64,000 nucleotides of DNA from G963665495 sp963677785 (lineage in GTDB: Bacteria > Desulfobacterota > Desulfovibrionia > Desulfovibrionales > Desulfovibrionaceae): positions 1,054,001 through 1,118,000 of the forward strand of contig CAXXDH010000003.1 of NCBI GenBank assembly GCA_963677785.2, given 5' to 3'. Position 1 is the first letter of the stretch. Every line of letters begins with the position of its first letter. Of the stretch, positions 44,650 to 54,177 are shown in pieces. Both the position numbers and the translations under genes were made by a program. The notes under the pieces were generated by a model. That model was not told the origin of the DNA. It saw only the letters and a list, made by a program, of their open reading frames with translations, and ran no database searches.

Positions 44650-45903
44650 TCATGCCTTTGTTTTGGCCCTGCGCATGGTCAGAACCAGCAGCACAGCGCC
44701 CAGCAGTACGAAAAACGCACCAAGGAGCGGTACCGCGTCATACCCGAGAAATTCCGCGAGCAGGCCGGCCCCAAAGGCGGCCAATACACTCGCCACCGCT
44801 GTCGAGGCGTTGAAAATACCCAGAGCCGCGCCTTCATTGATGGTGGCCAGTTGTGCGGCATAGGCCGTACCCGCCACAATGAGCGGAGACCAGGCCACGG
44901 GAGTGACCCCGAACAGGAGTGCGGCCGCCCAAGCGCCGTAGGTTGTGGGTACGTACGCGAAAAAGGCCATGCCGGCCACCGAGACCAGCGTCATCAGGGT
45001 GCCGATCATGACCACAGCGCCGTCTCCGATCTTTTTGCCAAGCGTCCCTGAGGGCGCATAGCAGAATACGCCGACAACCGCAGCCACGGCATAGAGTGCG
45101 GACGAGGGGCCGGGCTGGATGCCATAGGCGGACTTCATCAACAGCGGGTAGAGGTTGTAGATGAGCCAGGTCCCGAGCATGGTGAAGAACCAGCTTGCGA
45201 TGTACAACCCGAACGCGTTTTCCCAGAATCGGACGAACTTCAGGAGTTCGCCGGGCAGCAGCCTTTCATAATGGGTTACAAAGCTCATGGCCATACGCGG
45301 CTGCAAATGCAGATGATGCCGGAATTTGGGAAGATGTTGGGGCTTTTTGTGTTCGTTGGGGCGGGGCAGGCCTTTGCGTCCGAAGAATGCGCCCGGCAGC
45401 ATCAGGGCCGCGGCAATGAGCAGGCCGGTTTGGGGCGAGGACTGGAGCAGGGCGGCCAGGCCCAGTCCGATGGCCTGTCCCAGGCCATAAAAGGTTTGCA
45501 GCCACCCGATACGCGAATCCCATTCGGGCTTGGGCCGGGTTTCTACAATAAACATGGCGGCCACAGTGTTGGAGGCTGCGGACCCTATGCCTTGGACGAA
45601 TGCCAGAAGCATCCAGAACCAGATTCCGAGGTCCAGAGGGAAAAGCGCCAGGCCCAGGGCCAGAAGAACATAACCAGCCATATAGACAAGTCGGTGCAGA
45701 CTAAACTTGTCCGTGAGCGAGCCCAGGAACGGCGCCGTAAGCTGCCCCATGTACAGGGCCGCCACCACCACGCCGGCCAGGGCCGCTCCGCTGGCGTTGC
45801 CCACCACCAGGGGCAGTAGGATGGGCGCAATGCCCAGGACCACAGCGCCTTGAAAGGCGTAGCCCGCGTACCAGGACTCGGAGTATTGTTTCCAATTTAT
45901 CAT
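44650..45903 (-). CDS. major facilitator superfamily transporter
   Basis: 417 residues, 12 predicted membrane segments. The loop between helices 2 and 3 reads GSLTDKFSLHRLVYMAG, the MFS signature; a basic cytoplasmic loop (RKGLPRPNEHKKPQHLPK) splits the two halves. Substrate unknown. It lies between the two direct-repeat copies. Confidence 0.9.
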   Translation of the reverse strand: MINWKQYSESWYAGYAFQGAVVLGIAPILLPLVVGNASGAALAGVVVAALYMGQLTAPFLGSLTDKFSLHRLVYMAGYVLLALGLALFPLDLGIWFWMLLAFVQGIGSAASNTVAAMFIVETRPKPEWDSRIGWLQTFYGLGQAIGLGLAALLQSSPQTGLLIAAALMLPGAFFGRKGLPRPNEHKKPQHLPKFRHHLHLQPRMAMSFVTHYERLLPGELLKFVRFWENAFGLYIASWFFTMLGTWLIYNLYPLLMKSAYGIQPGPSSALYAVAAVVGVFCYAPSGTLGKKIGDGAVVMIGTLMTLVSVAGMAFFAYVPTTYGAWAAALLFGVTPVAWSPLIVAGTAYAAQLATINEGAALGIFNASTAVASVLAAFGAGLLAEFLGYDAVPLLGAFFVLLGAVLLVLTMRRAKTKA

Positions 45904-46104
45904 GGAGCACTAATGCCACAGCCCAACAAATAAAGCAAAAGTAATCGCGGATAGATTGCTGAAGAAGACCGAGGCGAACTCCCCGCAGCTGATCGCAGGG
46001 AACGTTCGGCTAGGTGTTTTCTGGCGGTTTGCCCGATCAAAGTCTTGTATATGAACTGGGTTCTGTCCTTTTCGCGCATGATGAATGAAATTTACGACGA
46101 GTCA

Positions 46105-46740
46105 CTAAGGCATCCATTCAATGATATTCTGAACCGGGTTGTGTTGTTTCCACTCCAGGAATTCGGCGAAATTGCGCACTCCGTCGCGGAGCACAGCCTG
46201 ATAAACTTGGATACTCATGATCTTACGGCCCTCGGGGATGTCATTCTTTATTTCCAGAATTGCCTGGGTGGTTTCGGGCGTAAGCTTGGCGCGAATGGCG
46301 TCGGCGACCTGTTCAAAGTATCCGGCGTAGGGCGAATCCATCGGAATTTGGATCATGTCGATTTGCCAGGTATCGCCGCTGGGTTCCTCGTACCAGGCAT
46401 GCCATTCCAAACATTGATCTTCGGCGTCCAAGAGGTTTGCGTACGCGATACGGCGGATACGCGGATTTTGGGCCAGGCGGGCAATCGCCCCAAAACCGGA
46501 TTCCAAAGAAAAAGGTTCCGAGTAGACGTGCATATCAATGTCCAAATTGCGCATGAGCAATCCCATACGCAATGAACCCACCAACTCGGCCCGGATACCG
46601 AAGGAGGCCCAGATTTCCAGGATTCCGGTTTCATCAAGGACGTTGCGCGCACGCTGTTGATTGTGCCTCGCCAACGTGAGAATGTCATTGGATATTCTAT
46701 CATGAGGTGCGGAACTGATTACGTTTCCATCGGATTCCAT
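46105..46740 (-). CDS. nucleotidyltransferase-fold protein of unknown role
   Basis: 211 residues. The N-terminal third has LVGSLRMGLLMRNLDIDMHV, matching the hG[G/S]-x9-13-DhD pattern of the Pol-beta-like nucleotidyltransferase superfamily, with both metal-binding Asp residues. The C-terminal part is helical. No HEPN/MNT partner, tRNA-type or antibiotic-type domain was recognised beside it. GGAGAT lies before the ATG. Between the direct repeats with the MFS gene. Confidence 0.7.
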   Translation of the reverse strand: MESDGNVISSAPHDRISNDILTLARHNQQRARNVLDETGILEIWASFGIRAELVGSLRMGLLMRNLDIDMHVYSEPFSLESGFGAIARLAQNPRIRRIAYANLLDAEDQCLEWHAWYEEPSGDTWQIDMIQIPMDSPYAGYFEQVADAIRAKLTPETTQAILEIKNDIPEGRKIMSIQVYQAVLRDGVRNFAEFLEWKQHNPVQNIIEWMP

Positions 46741-46921
46741 TGGATCTCCTTTTATAGCATCAAAGGGTGAAGCAAGCTGCGCTACCTTAAACTTGGAAGG
46801 AAAAATTGGTCATGCAGCTTTCCCACTGCACTGGATTTAACAGCATCACTAAATTACGGGAAAATAAAAAATTTTGAGACGAAAAAAATATTTTATTCTG
46901 AGAGGATACCAATAAACAAGA

Positions 46922-48334
46922 CTACAAAGAAATATCGTTTTTTTTCAGCAAGGCGTAGAGATGCGAACGGGAAAGTCCGGAAAGTTCAATCATACGGGTC
47001 ACGTCGCCCTCGGAGCGATCCACAAGCTGCTGCAGGTAGTGCTTTTCCGCCAGGTTTTTGTATTCCTTGATGGAAGGCAGCATGGAGTCCTTTTCCTCCA
47101 GGGCGGGCATATGTTCGTTGGCAGCGCTTACGGTATCAGCGGGGGGATCGGTAAATTTCAACTGCGCCCGGGTTACCTTGATACGCAGTTCCTGCGGCAG
47201 ATGGACGCTGTAGAGGGTTTTTTCCTTGCCAGCCGCTGTCACGGCCAACTCCAGGACGTTGAACAGCTCGCGGACGTTGCCGGGCCAGGCGTAGGCCATG
47301 AGCATATCGAAAAAATCCGCCCCAAACCCCTTGGGCGCCATGTTGTATTTTTTGCAGAGCGTTTCCACATGGTTGAGAGTCAAGGGCTTGAGATCCTCAA
47401 TGCGTTTGCGCAGCGGAGGCAGGTGCACGTGGATGGTCTTGAGGCGGTAGAGCAGGTCGCTGCGGAATTCGTCGCGCCCGACCATGGAATCCAGGTCCCG
47501 GTTGGTGGCGGAAATCAGACGGAAATCGCTGCTGATCTCGCGCGTATCGCCTATGGGGCGGAAACGGCGTTCCTGAAGTACGCGCAAAAAGGATTTCTGA
47601 ATGACCATGGGCAATTCGCCCACTTCATCCAGAAACAACACCCCCTTGTTGGCCAGCTGGACCAGCCCCTCCCTGTCCGTGACAGCGCCCGTATAAGCAC
47701 CCTTTTTGTGGCCGAAAAGCGTACTTTTTACCAGACTGTCCGTAAGAGCGGCGCAATCCACCACCACAAAGGGTTTGTCGGCTCTGCGGCTGTTCTGGTG
47801 GATGGTGCGGGCGAACAATTCCTTGCCCGAGCCGGTTTCACCGGTGATGAGCACGTTGGCGTCGGAATTGGCGGCCTGGGCCAGCAAATCAAAGCACGGA
47901 CGCATGGCCTGGGCATTGCCGATCATTTTGGAAACATCCAGGGCGCGCAGATCTTTTTTGGAACGCTTTTCGGAATGATATTTCAATGCTCGGTTCAGGC
48001 TGAGGCTGATCTGCTTGATGGAAGCGGGTTTGACCAGATAATCCCAGACTCCTCCCTGAATAGCCAGTTCTGCGCCGTCGGGATCGCCCTTGCCCGTCAG
48101 AATGACAACCTCGGGCGGTTCGTCCAGAGTACGGATTTCCGGAAGCAGATCCAGGCCATTGCCGTCAGGAAGGCGCACATCCAGAAGCATCACGTCGAAT
48201 TCGTTCTGTTCGAGCGCCTGGCGGGTTTCCTTCAACGTAGCGACAGCGACATAGTCCATCTTATGCCGCCGCAGCAGACTGGCCATGGTTTCGCGAACTT
48301 CTGGGTCGTCATCTACAACGAGAATATGGGGCAT
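46922..48334 (-). CDS. NtrC-family sigma-54-dependent response regulator
   Basis: 470 residues: receiver domain (phosphoacceptor D52 in VMLLDVRLPDGNG), AAA+ domain with Walker A GETGSGKE at about 165-172, GAYTGA at 212-217 (Tyr variant of the sigma-54 loop), Walker B GVLFLDEVGE, and a C-terminal Fis-type helix-turn-helix. Pairs with the hybrid kinase 17 bases upstream. In D. vulgaris a kinase/regulator pair of this type next to the lactate operon controls it; by architecture and distance (6.5 kb) this may be the same regulator, which is inference. Confidence 0.94.
   Translation of the reverse strand: MPHILVVDDDPEVRETMASLLRRHKMDYVAVATLKETRQALEQNEFDVMLLDVRLPDGNGLDLLPEIRTLDEPPEVVILTGKGDPDGAELAIQGGVWDYLVKPASIKQISLSLNRALKYHSEKRSKKDLRALDVSKMIGNAQAMRPCFDLLAQAANSDANVLITGETGSGKELFARTIHQNSRRADKPFVVVDCAALTDSLVKSTLFGHKKGAYTGAVTDREGLVQLANKGVLFLDEVGELPMVIQKSFLRVLQERRFRPIGDTREISSDFRLISATNRDLDSMVGRDEFRSDLLYRLKTIHVHLPPLRKRIEDLKPLTLNHVETLCKKYNMAPKGFGADFFDMLMAYAWPGNVRELFNVLELAVTAAGKEKTLYSVHLPQELRIKVTRAQLKFTDPPADTVSAANEHMPALEEKDSMLPSIKEYKNLAEKHYLQQLVDRSEGDVTRMIELSGLSRSHLYALLKKNDISL
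46929..47110. repeat. 182-bp direct repeat, right copy
   Basis: C-terminal coding part of the sigma-54 regulator; partner of 44051-44232. Confidence 0.9.
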
Positions 48335-48351
48335 CCGCCGATACTCCTTGG

Positions 48352-50991
48352 TTATCGCAACACGTTACGTATAGCTTCCGAAAGATCCGTTTTTGTAAAT
48401 GGTTTTGGGAGAACCTGACAAATATTGCCTGCCGGTTTCGTGGCGGTCATGACTTTGCTGCGCCCGGAAACCAGAATGACCGGCAGGTCCGGTCTGAGAC
48501 GGGCGGCAAAACTCGCCAGCACCAGCCCGTTCACTTTGGGCATGTCATAATCAGTTATTATCAAATCAAAGTAATGGTCTTTTTGCAAGAGCTGCATGGC
48601 CTGTTCCGCGCCGGGCACGGCTTCAACCTCGTATCCCATGGACTGCAGCACGCGCGGTATGACTTCCAGCTGGTCCTGGTCGTCCTCCACAAACAATATC
48701 CGGCCCTGTCCCTGCGCCGGACCGGAGGTCCTGGGTGCGTCGTCGTCGCTGCCGTCTCCGGAATGGGCGGGGAAATAAACCTCGAAAGACGCACCATGCC
48801 CCGGCTCGCTCACGACGTGCACCGCTCCCTTGTGATTTTTGACAATGCCCAGCACAACGGACAATCCCAGCCCGGTGCCTTCTGTTTTGCCCTTTGTGGT
48901 AAAAAAAGGATCAAAAATCTTGTCGTTGATGTCCGGGTGCACTCCTGGTCCGTTATCGGCAACTATGAGTCGATAATAGGCTTTTTCCTGAAGATTGAGT
49001 ATGTCGGCCTGGGTTCTTACCAATACGACTTCTTCAAGTGACACTTCAAGAATTCCTCCGGAATCGCGCATGGCCTGAAAAGCATTGGTGCAGAGATTGA
49101 TCAGCACCTGATAGATCTGGGTAGGATCCGCATGCACCTGAGGAGCATTGTCTGTCCTGATGTCTGATTCTATGGAAATATTCCGGGGCAGAGACGAACT
49201 GAGCAGCGTGAGCGTATCGCGTACGAGATCCGCCAGATTGGTGTTGCGGAACCCCTCCTGGGAGGGCCGGCTGAACGCCATGATTTGTTCGACCAGAAGT
49301 TTTCCGCGTTTGGAAGCCTTGAGTACGCGTTTCAGGTCATCGGCCGTATCCGAGACATCCTCCACGTCAGTCAACGCCAGTTCCGTCGAATTGATCACGG
49401 AAGTGAGAATATTGTTGAAATCATGGGCCACGCCCCCGGCCAGAGCGCCGATGGCCTCCATCTTCTGAGACTGGAGCAACTGACGTTCAAGATTGATTTC
49501 CCGTGTGACGTCTTCGGCTGTGGTAAGCGTTCCGACCACTTCTCCGGAGGCGTCGTGCAAAGGAACCGTGTTTATTTCGAGCCAGATTTGCTCGCCGGAG
49601 ACATTACTCACATTGATGCGCTGTCTGAGTTTGGGCTCGTTGGCGTCCAGCACGTCGCGTTCCGTGGCCAGAGCCCATTCCGTATACCGGCCTTCTTTCA
49701 TGACGTTATAGTCTGTTTTGTTGATCAATTCGGCCGGATCCTCATGTCCGAAAAAAGCCGCGAACCCCCTGTTCGCCCCCAGATAGCGCTGGCGCGTATC
49801 TTTCCAGCAAATCAATTGGGGTATCGTATTCAGCAACAGTTCCTGAAATGAAAGCTGATTGAGCATTTTCATTCCCAGGCGCTTGCGGTGCACGAAGTGC
49901 ATGCTCACCACAAGCAGCATGAGTGTTACCAGCGCAAAGGAAACCCCCATGGTCCAGAGAATGTCTTTGCTGATTTTATAAAAGGACTGCGGTGAATTGA
50001 TGATGGTGCTGGAAGGCGGCAGCAGATTGCGGGTAATGCCGAATCGCTTCATCTGCAAATGATCGAACTGAAAAGGATTATTCGTTACGGACCCGATGGG
50101 GATAGCTCCGGCCGGTTCACCTTTGAGAATGCGCAGAACCAGTGATGCGGCTGCTTCGCCGTTCATCAGGCCGTTGGCCATTCTGCCGCCCACAATGCCC
50201 CAGCCGAGCAAAAAGGTCCAACTGGAGTAAACAGGCCGCGGACTGGCCTCTGAAACCATTTTGACGACTTCGCCGGGTTCGTAAAAATGCCCTTTGAACG
50301 TATAAAATGAGGGGATAAAGAAAACCAGCGCATCGTCCGGCAAGATTTGCAGTTGTTCCAGTATGCTATCCAAAGGCAGGGAATACCAATAATCAAAATC
50401 AATCTTGTCTGTGAAGGGCGCGGCTGCTTCTTCAACCTGTCTGCGTATGGCGCGTCCGGTGACCGTATCGTCCCCTACCACCACCAAACGCCGTGTTTCC
50501 GGGTGGAGTCGGAACGCCAGGTCCAGCGTCTCCCGTATACCGGCGCTTTCCACAATTCCGGTTACGGGCAACCCTTCCAGTGTGGCCGCATCAATGCCGT
50601 TGACACCGCTGAAAACAATGGGAACGTCGGGGAACAAATCCTCCAGATGCTGGATGACGAAATCAAAGGCCCGATTATCCGACGTAATGACCACGTCGAA
50701 TTTTCCCGGTCCGTATTTTTTGAGCATCATCTGATAAAAACTGTCAGATACGCCCGGCTGATCTCCCCGCTTTGAATCAAGATATTCAATATACAGTTGG
50801 TAATTAAGTCCGTTTTTTGCGAAGGATTCACGAATTCCGGCCAGAATATTGTCCGACCATTTATATCCATTGTGGTAGGAATTTAACAAAAGAATCGAAG
50901 GCCGGTCGTCGGCCTGAACCGGAGGAACAAATACGAACAAGGCAAACGCCAGCACAAGCAGCGGTATCGCCTTCAAACTGCTCCCTGTCAT
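48352..50991 (-). CDS. hybrid sensor histidine kinase with ABC-substrate-binding-like sensor
   Basis: 879 residues from ATG 50991. Signal peptide (SSLKAIPLLVLAFALFVFV), periplasmic ABC substrate-binding-like sensor (about 27-340), membrane span at 345-367, PAS domain at about 380-500, HisKA with H523 (GGVAHDFNNILTSV), HATPase (ADNGPGVHPDIND, GTGLGLSVV) and a terminal receiver (IITDYDMPKVNG). It should sense a small extracellular ligand and phosphorylate the sigma-54 regulator encoded downstream. Confidence 0.93.
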   Translation of the reverse strand: MTGSSLKAIPLLVLAFALFVFVPPVQADDRPSILLLNSYHNGYKWSDNILAGIRESFAKNGLNYQLYIEYLDSKRGDQPGVSDSFYQMMLKKYGPGKFDVVITSDNRAFDFVIQHLEDLFPDVPIVFSGVNGIDAATLEGLPVTGIVESAGIRETLDLAFRLHPETRRLVVVGDDTVTGRAIRRQVEEAAAPFTDKIDFDYWYSLPLDSILEQLQILPDDALVFFIPSFYTFKGHFYEPGEVVKMVSEASPRPVYSSWTFLLGWGIVGGRMANGLMNGEAAASLVLRILKGEPAGAIPIGSVTNNPFQFDHLQMKRFGITRNLLPPSSTIINSPQSFYKISKDILWTMGVSFALVTLMLLVVSMHFVHRKRLGMKMLNQLSFQELLLNTIPQLICWKDTRQRYLGANRGFAAFFGHEDPAELINKTDYNVMKEGRYTEWALATERDVLDANEPKLRQRINVSNVSGEQIWLEINTVPLHDASGEVVGTLTTAEDVTREINLERQLLQSQKMEAIGALAGGVAHDFNNILTSVINSTELALTDVEDVSDTADDLKRVLKASKRGKLLVEQIMAFSRPSQEGFRNTNLADLVRDTLTLLSSSLPRNISIESDIRTDNAPQVHADPTQIYQVLINLCTNAFQAMRDSGGILEVSLEEVVLVRTQADILNLQEKAYYRLIVADNGPGVHPDINDKIFDPFFTTKGKTEGTGLGLSVVLGIVKNHKGAVHVVSEPGHGASFEVYFPAHSGDGSDDDAPRTSGPAQGQGRILFVEDDQDQLEVIPRVLQSMGYEVEAVPGAEQAMQLLQKDHYFDLIITDYDMPKVNGLVLASFAARLRPDLPVILVSGRSKVMTATKPAGNICQVLPKPFTKTDLSEAIRNVLR

Positions 50992-51513
50992 GACTGTGTC
51001 TCCAGCAAAGCAAATTCGCCGAACAAAAAGCCCGGCGTATTGAACAACTAATTTCCATTGCATCAGCTAAAGGAAAGCAAAAAGCACGCCTCGTGGCAAA
51101 ATTAATGAAAAAAAGTGGATAACAAGCTGATTTTATATATTAACTTTACTATCATAAAAATTGCTCGTGGCCTTCGGATTCGGTAACAAAATCGTCCTGT
51201 CTGATTTTTCAGACCATACTATTGCATTTCTGAACAAAGATTTCATTCTGATGCAAAAAAATCAGAATAATTTCCTTCGACCATCAAATACCTTTATCAT
51301 CGAAAAAAATTCAGACTTCCATTACAGGTCAAATCTTTTGTGAAATTTTAAAGAGATTCTAACAGGTTGGAGTTATAACTAAAAATTATAGTTTTCTGAT
51401 TATATAAAAATACTAGATAAATTCTAGACAAAAATCTTAAATTATTTTAACTTGTAGCGCTGAGTTGTTCATGGCAATCAAGCAAATACTACATCTAGAA
51501 AGGTCTATACCTT
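50992..51513. other. AT-rich divergent intergenic region
   Basis: Between the divergent kinase and M23 peptidase genes. Contains a small hairpin GTCTGA/TCAGAC around 51200 and one near-consensus DnaA box, TTATCCACT on the minus strand (51115-51123). No cluster of boxes, so an origin is not claimed. Confidence 0.45.
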
Positions 51514-53061
51514 ATGAATCAATCTTCTCTTGTAGCTGCAATAACGACCTCGAGCCATTTCAAACAGATTCTGGTAAGCGTCAGTATTGGTACACTTGCT
51601 ATTCTCGCTACCGTTGTCTTCTTTCCCAACCTCTATATGCGGGCTTTGGGGATCGGATCCGGCGGTAACGACTCAAAAAGCACTGCATCAGCCGCAGCTC
51701 CAGCTGTTTCCGCTCCCTCCGCAGTTGCATCAGGTTCTTCAGTAAAAGCACAAAAACAGATTGCCGTACAAACACCCCATACGGGCGCCAACGAGGCAAT
51801 AACCGCGAAACAATCTCAACCGCACGCAGCGGCAGCGCAAACAGCCGCCCCCACTCAAAGCAACAATGGCCAGGAAGCGTCAAATACCGCGGAACATACG
51901 GCCCCCGGGACCTTGCCTCAGGCTGATCCTGAAAAACATATTGCCAAAGGGAAACTCGAAAGAGGTGATACGGCCGGTTCGCTGTTGTCCGAATACCTCA
52001 ACGCGAGTGATATCAAGACCGTGGAAACTCTGGCCAAAGAAGTGTATCCGCTTTCACGGCTTCAGGCGGGAAAACCTTTTTCCATTGTCACCAACAAAGG
52101 CAAATTCATCCGTTTCGAATATCAGATCAACAACCTCAACAAGCTCATCATTGAAAAAGGGAAAAGCGGATTCGACGTTTACAAGAAAACAGTCCCCTAC
52201 AAAGTGGAAGTTTCCCGTGTAGAGGGAGAAATAGCCCTGAGTCTGTTTACGGCTGTCGAATCCATCGGTGAAGGCCCGGAACTGGCCATGAAGCTGGCGG
52301 ATATCTTTGCCTGGGAAGTCGACTTTATTCGCGACATCCGCTCCGGAGACAAGTTTTCCGCCATCGTGGAAAAACGCTTCTACCAAGGAAATTTTCGGGA
52401 TTACGGACGGATTCTCGCTGCCCGTTTCATCAACCAGGGAAAAGAGCATGAAGGCTTTTATTTTGAAAACGCGGACAACAAGCCGGGGTATTACAATGCG
52501 GAAGGCAAAAACCTACGCAAGGCCTTCTTGAAAGTGCCACTCTCGTTCACACGCATCAGCTCGCGTTTTTCCTGGCGCCGCCTGCATCCCATTCTGCACA
52601 TCTACCGCCCGCATCTGGGCGTTGATTACGCCGCCCCCACAGGGACGCCCGTCAAGGCCATCGGCGACGCCACTGTCGTTTCAGCAGGCTGGATCCGCGG
52701 CGGCGGACGTTGCGTCCATCTGCGCCACATCCGCGGCTACCAGAGCAAATACATGCACCTCAGCCGCTTCGGCAGCGGCATCAAGAAAGGCGCAACCGTC
52801 AAACAAGGCCAGGTCATCGGCTATGTGGGCAGTTCGGGCCTGGCCACCGGCCCGCATCTTGATTTCCGAGTCATGAAAAACGGCAAATACATCAACCCCG
52901 CATCCATGGACAACCCGCGCTCCATTTCGCTCACCAAAACCGAAATGGCCCAGTTCCGCAAAAACTCGCTCAAATACGAAGCCCGCCTGAAAAACAAAAA
53001 TCTCAAAGTGGACGGCGATTTCGCCATGCAGAACGATCTGGTCGAGGATTCAACACTGTAG
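51514..53061 (+). CDS. M23-family murein peptidase
   Basis: 515 residues. A membrane anchor at about 20-40 (ILVSVSIGTLAILATVVFF), a low-complexity Ala/Ser/Gln/Pro linker (50-135), an OapA/LysM-like middle domain (140-340), then the M23 domain with zinc ligands H367 and D371 (HLGVDYAAPTG) and H448 (GPHLDFRV), plus H415 in YMHLSRFG. It cuts peptidoglycan cross-links in the periplasm. The ribosome site AGAAAGG is about ten bases from the ATG. Confidence 0.93.
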   Translation: MNQSSLVAAITTSSHFKQILVSVSIGTLAILATVVFFPNLYMRALGIGSGGNDSKSTASAAAPAVSAPSAVASGSSVKAQKQIAVQTPHTGANEAITAKQSQPHAAAAQTAAPTQSNNGQEASNTAEHTAPGTLPQADPEKHIAKGKLERGDTAGSLLSEYLNASDIKTVETLAKEVYPLSRLQAGKPFSIVTNKGKFIRFEYQINNLNKLIIEKGKSGFDVYKKTVPYKVEVSRVEGEIALSLFTAVESIGEGPELAMKLADIFAWEVDFIRDIRSGDKFSAIVEKRFYQGNFRDYGRILAARFINQGKEHEGFYFENADNKPGYYNAEGKNLRKAFLKVPLSFTRISSRFSWRRLHPILHIYRPHLGVDYAAPTGTPVKAIGDATVVSAGWIRGGGRCVHLRHIRGYQSKYMHLSRFGSGIKKGATVKQGQVIGYVGSSGLATGPHLDFRVMKNGKYINPASMDNPRSISLTKTEMAQFRKNSLKYEARLKNKNLKVDGDFAMQNDLVEDSTL

Positions 53062-53145
53062 ATTTTTCAAACTCCCCATTACCTGAAATGGCTTTCCAAG
53101 CCTTGCTGTTTCGCGCATACTCCTAGAAAACAGTGAGGCTGCTGC

Positions 53146-54177
53146 ATGGGAATCTTCAACTTCCTCTCAAAAAATCCGGACCTGCAACCTCTGGATTGGT
53201 TGCAGGTGGAAATATCCACCCGTTGCCAGGCGTCCTGCAGCTACTGCCCGCATACCGTCTATCGAGACCAGTGGCGCAGCCTGCTCATGCCCATGTCAGT
53301 TTTTTCCCAGCTGGGCCATATGTTCGAGCAAACCCGTATGGTGCATCTCCAGGGCTGGGGTGAACCTTTGCTCCATCCGGATTTCCCGGCCATGCTGGCG
53401 CAGGTCAAACAAGCCGGATGCATGGCCTCCATCACCACCAATGGGCTGGCCCTGACGGAAAGCATGCTTCGCCAACTGGTGGACGCGCAGCTCGATTCCC
53501 TGGCTTTTTCCCTGGCCGGCGCCACTGCGGCAGAAAACGACCGGGTGCGTTGCGGCACTTCCTTTGAGCATGTTTTCAAAACCATCGAAACGCTGGAGCG
53601 CATCAAACAGGAAAAAGAATCCACGCTACCGGAAGTACGTATCGCGTATTTGCTCCTGCGTTCGCACCTGCCGTCTCTGGAACAGCTGATCAGCGGTCTG
53701 GTTAAAGCCGGTATCAGAGAATGTACGCTATCGCCCCTTTCGCTGGTCTGTTCGCCGGAACTCGAATCCGAAACAATCGCTCCGCTGCGGGCGGAAGACA
53801 AAAAGACCATCAAGGCTTTGCGCAGGAGGCTGTTCGGCTTGTCCATCGCTTCAGCTTTTCAGGGATTGAACCTGCATACGCACACAATTGTCGCCAAACA
53901 GCGGCGCTGGTGTTCGGAAAATATCAGAAAGGCGCTGGTGGTGGATGTGACGGGAAAGCTGATGCCCTGCGTCTTTGGCGCGTTGCCTGTCAAAGGGGAG
54001 GTGGCCCATGTTTTCCGCGGACAACAGCTGCCGTTTGTGCCCCGGACATTCGGTCCGGCCGCGGAAACCGACCTGCGGACGTTCAGAAACTCCGAGATCT
54101 ACAAACAATTTATACGCGATTACCCGCAGGGCGGTCATTGTCCGGTTTGCTGGAAACGGTACGTTGTCACTGACTGA
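53146..54177 (+). CDS. radical SAM protein with SPASM-like C-terminus
   Basis: 343 residues. The cluster motif CQASCSYC (C27, C31, C34) is followed by the radical SAM fold (LQGWGEPLLHPDF, SITTNGLALT). Near the C-terminus, MPCVFGALP and HCPVCWKR are consistent with auxiliary-cluster cysteines. Substrate unknown; not an obvious peptide-maturase locus as no small precursor is nearby. Its stop overlaps the convergent TPR gene by 11 bases. Confidence 0.9.
   Translation: MGIFNFLSKNPDLQPLDWLQVEISTRCQASCSYCPHTVYRDQWRSLLMPMSVFSQLGHMFEQTRMVHLQGWGEPLLHPDFPAMLAQVKQAGCMASITTNGLALTESMLRQLVDAQLDSLAFSLAGATAAENDRVRCGTSFEHVFKTIETLERIKQEKESTLPEVRIAYLLLRSHLPSLEQLISGLVKAGIRECTLSPLSLVCSPELESETIAPLRAEDKKTIKALRRRLFGLSIASAFQGLNLHTHTIVAKQRRWCSENIRKALVVDVTGKLMPCVFGALPVKGEVAHVFRGQQLPFVPRTFGPAAETDLRTFRNSEIYKQFIRDYPQGGHCPVCWKRYVVTD

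Noticed and set aside
51064..51513. AT-rich interval with TTATCCACT as possible origin
   Set aside because: A single box is not evidence for an origin, and the interval is adequately explained as divergent promoters.
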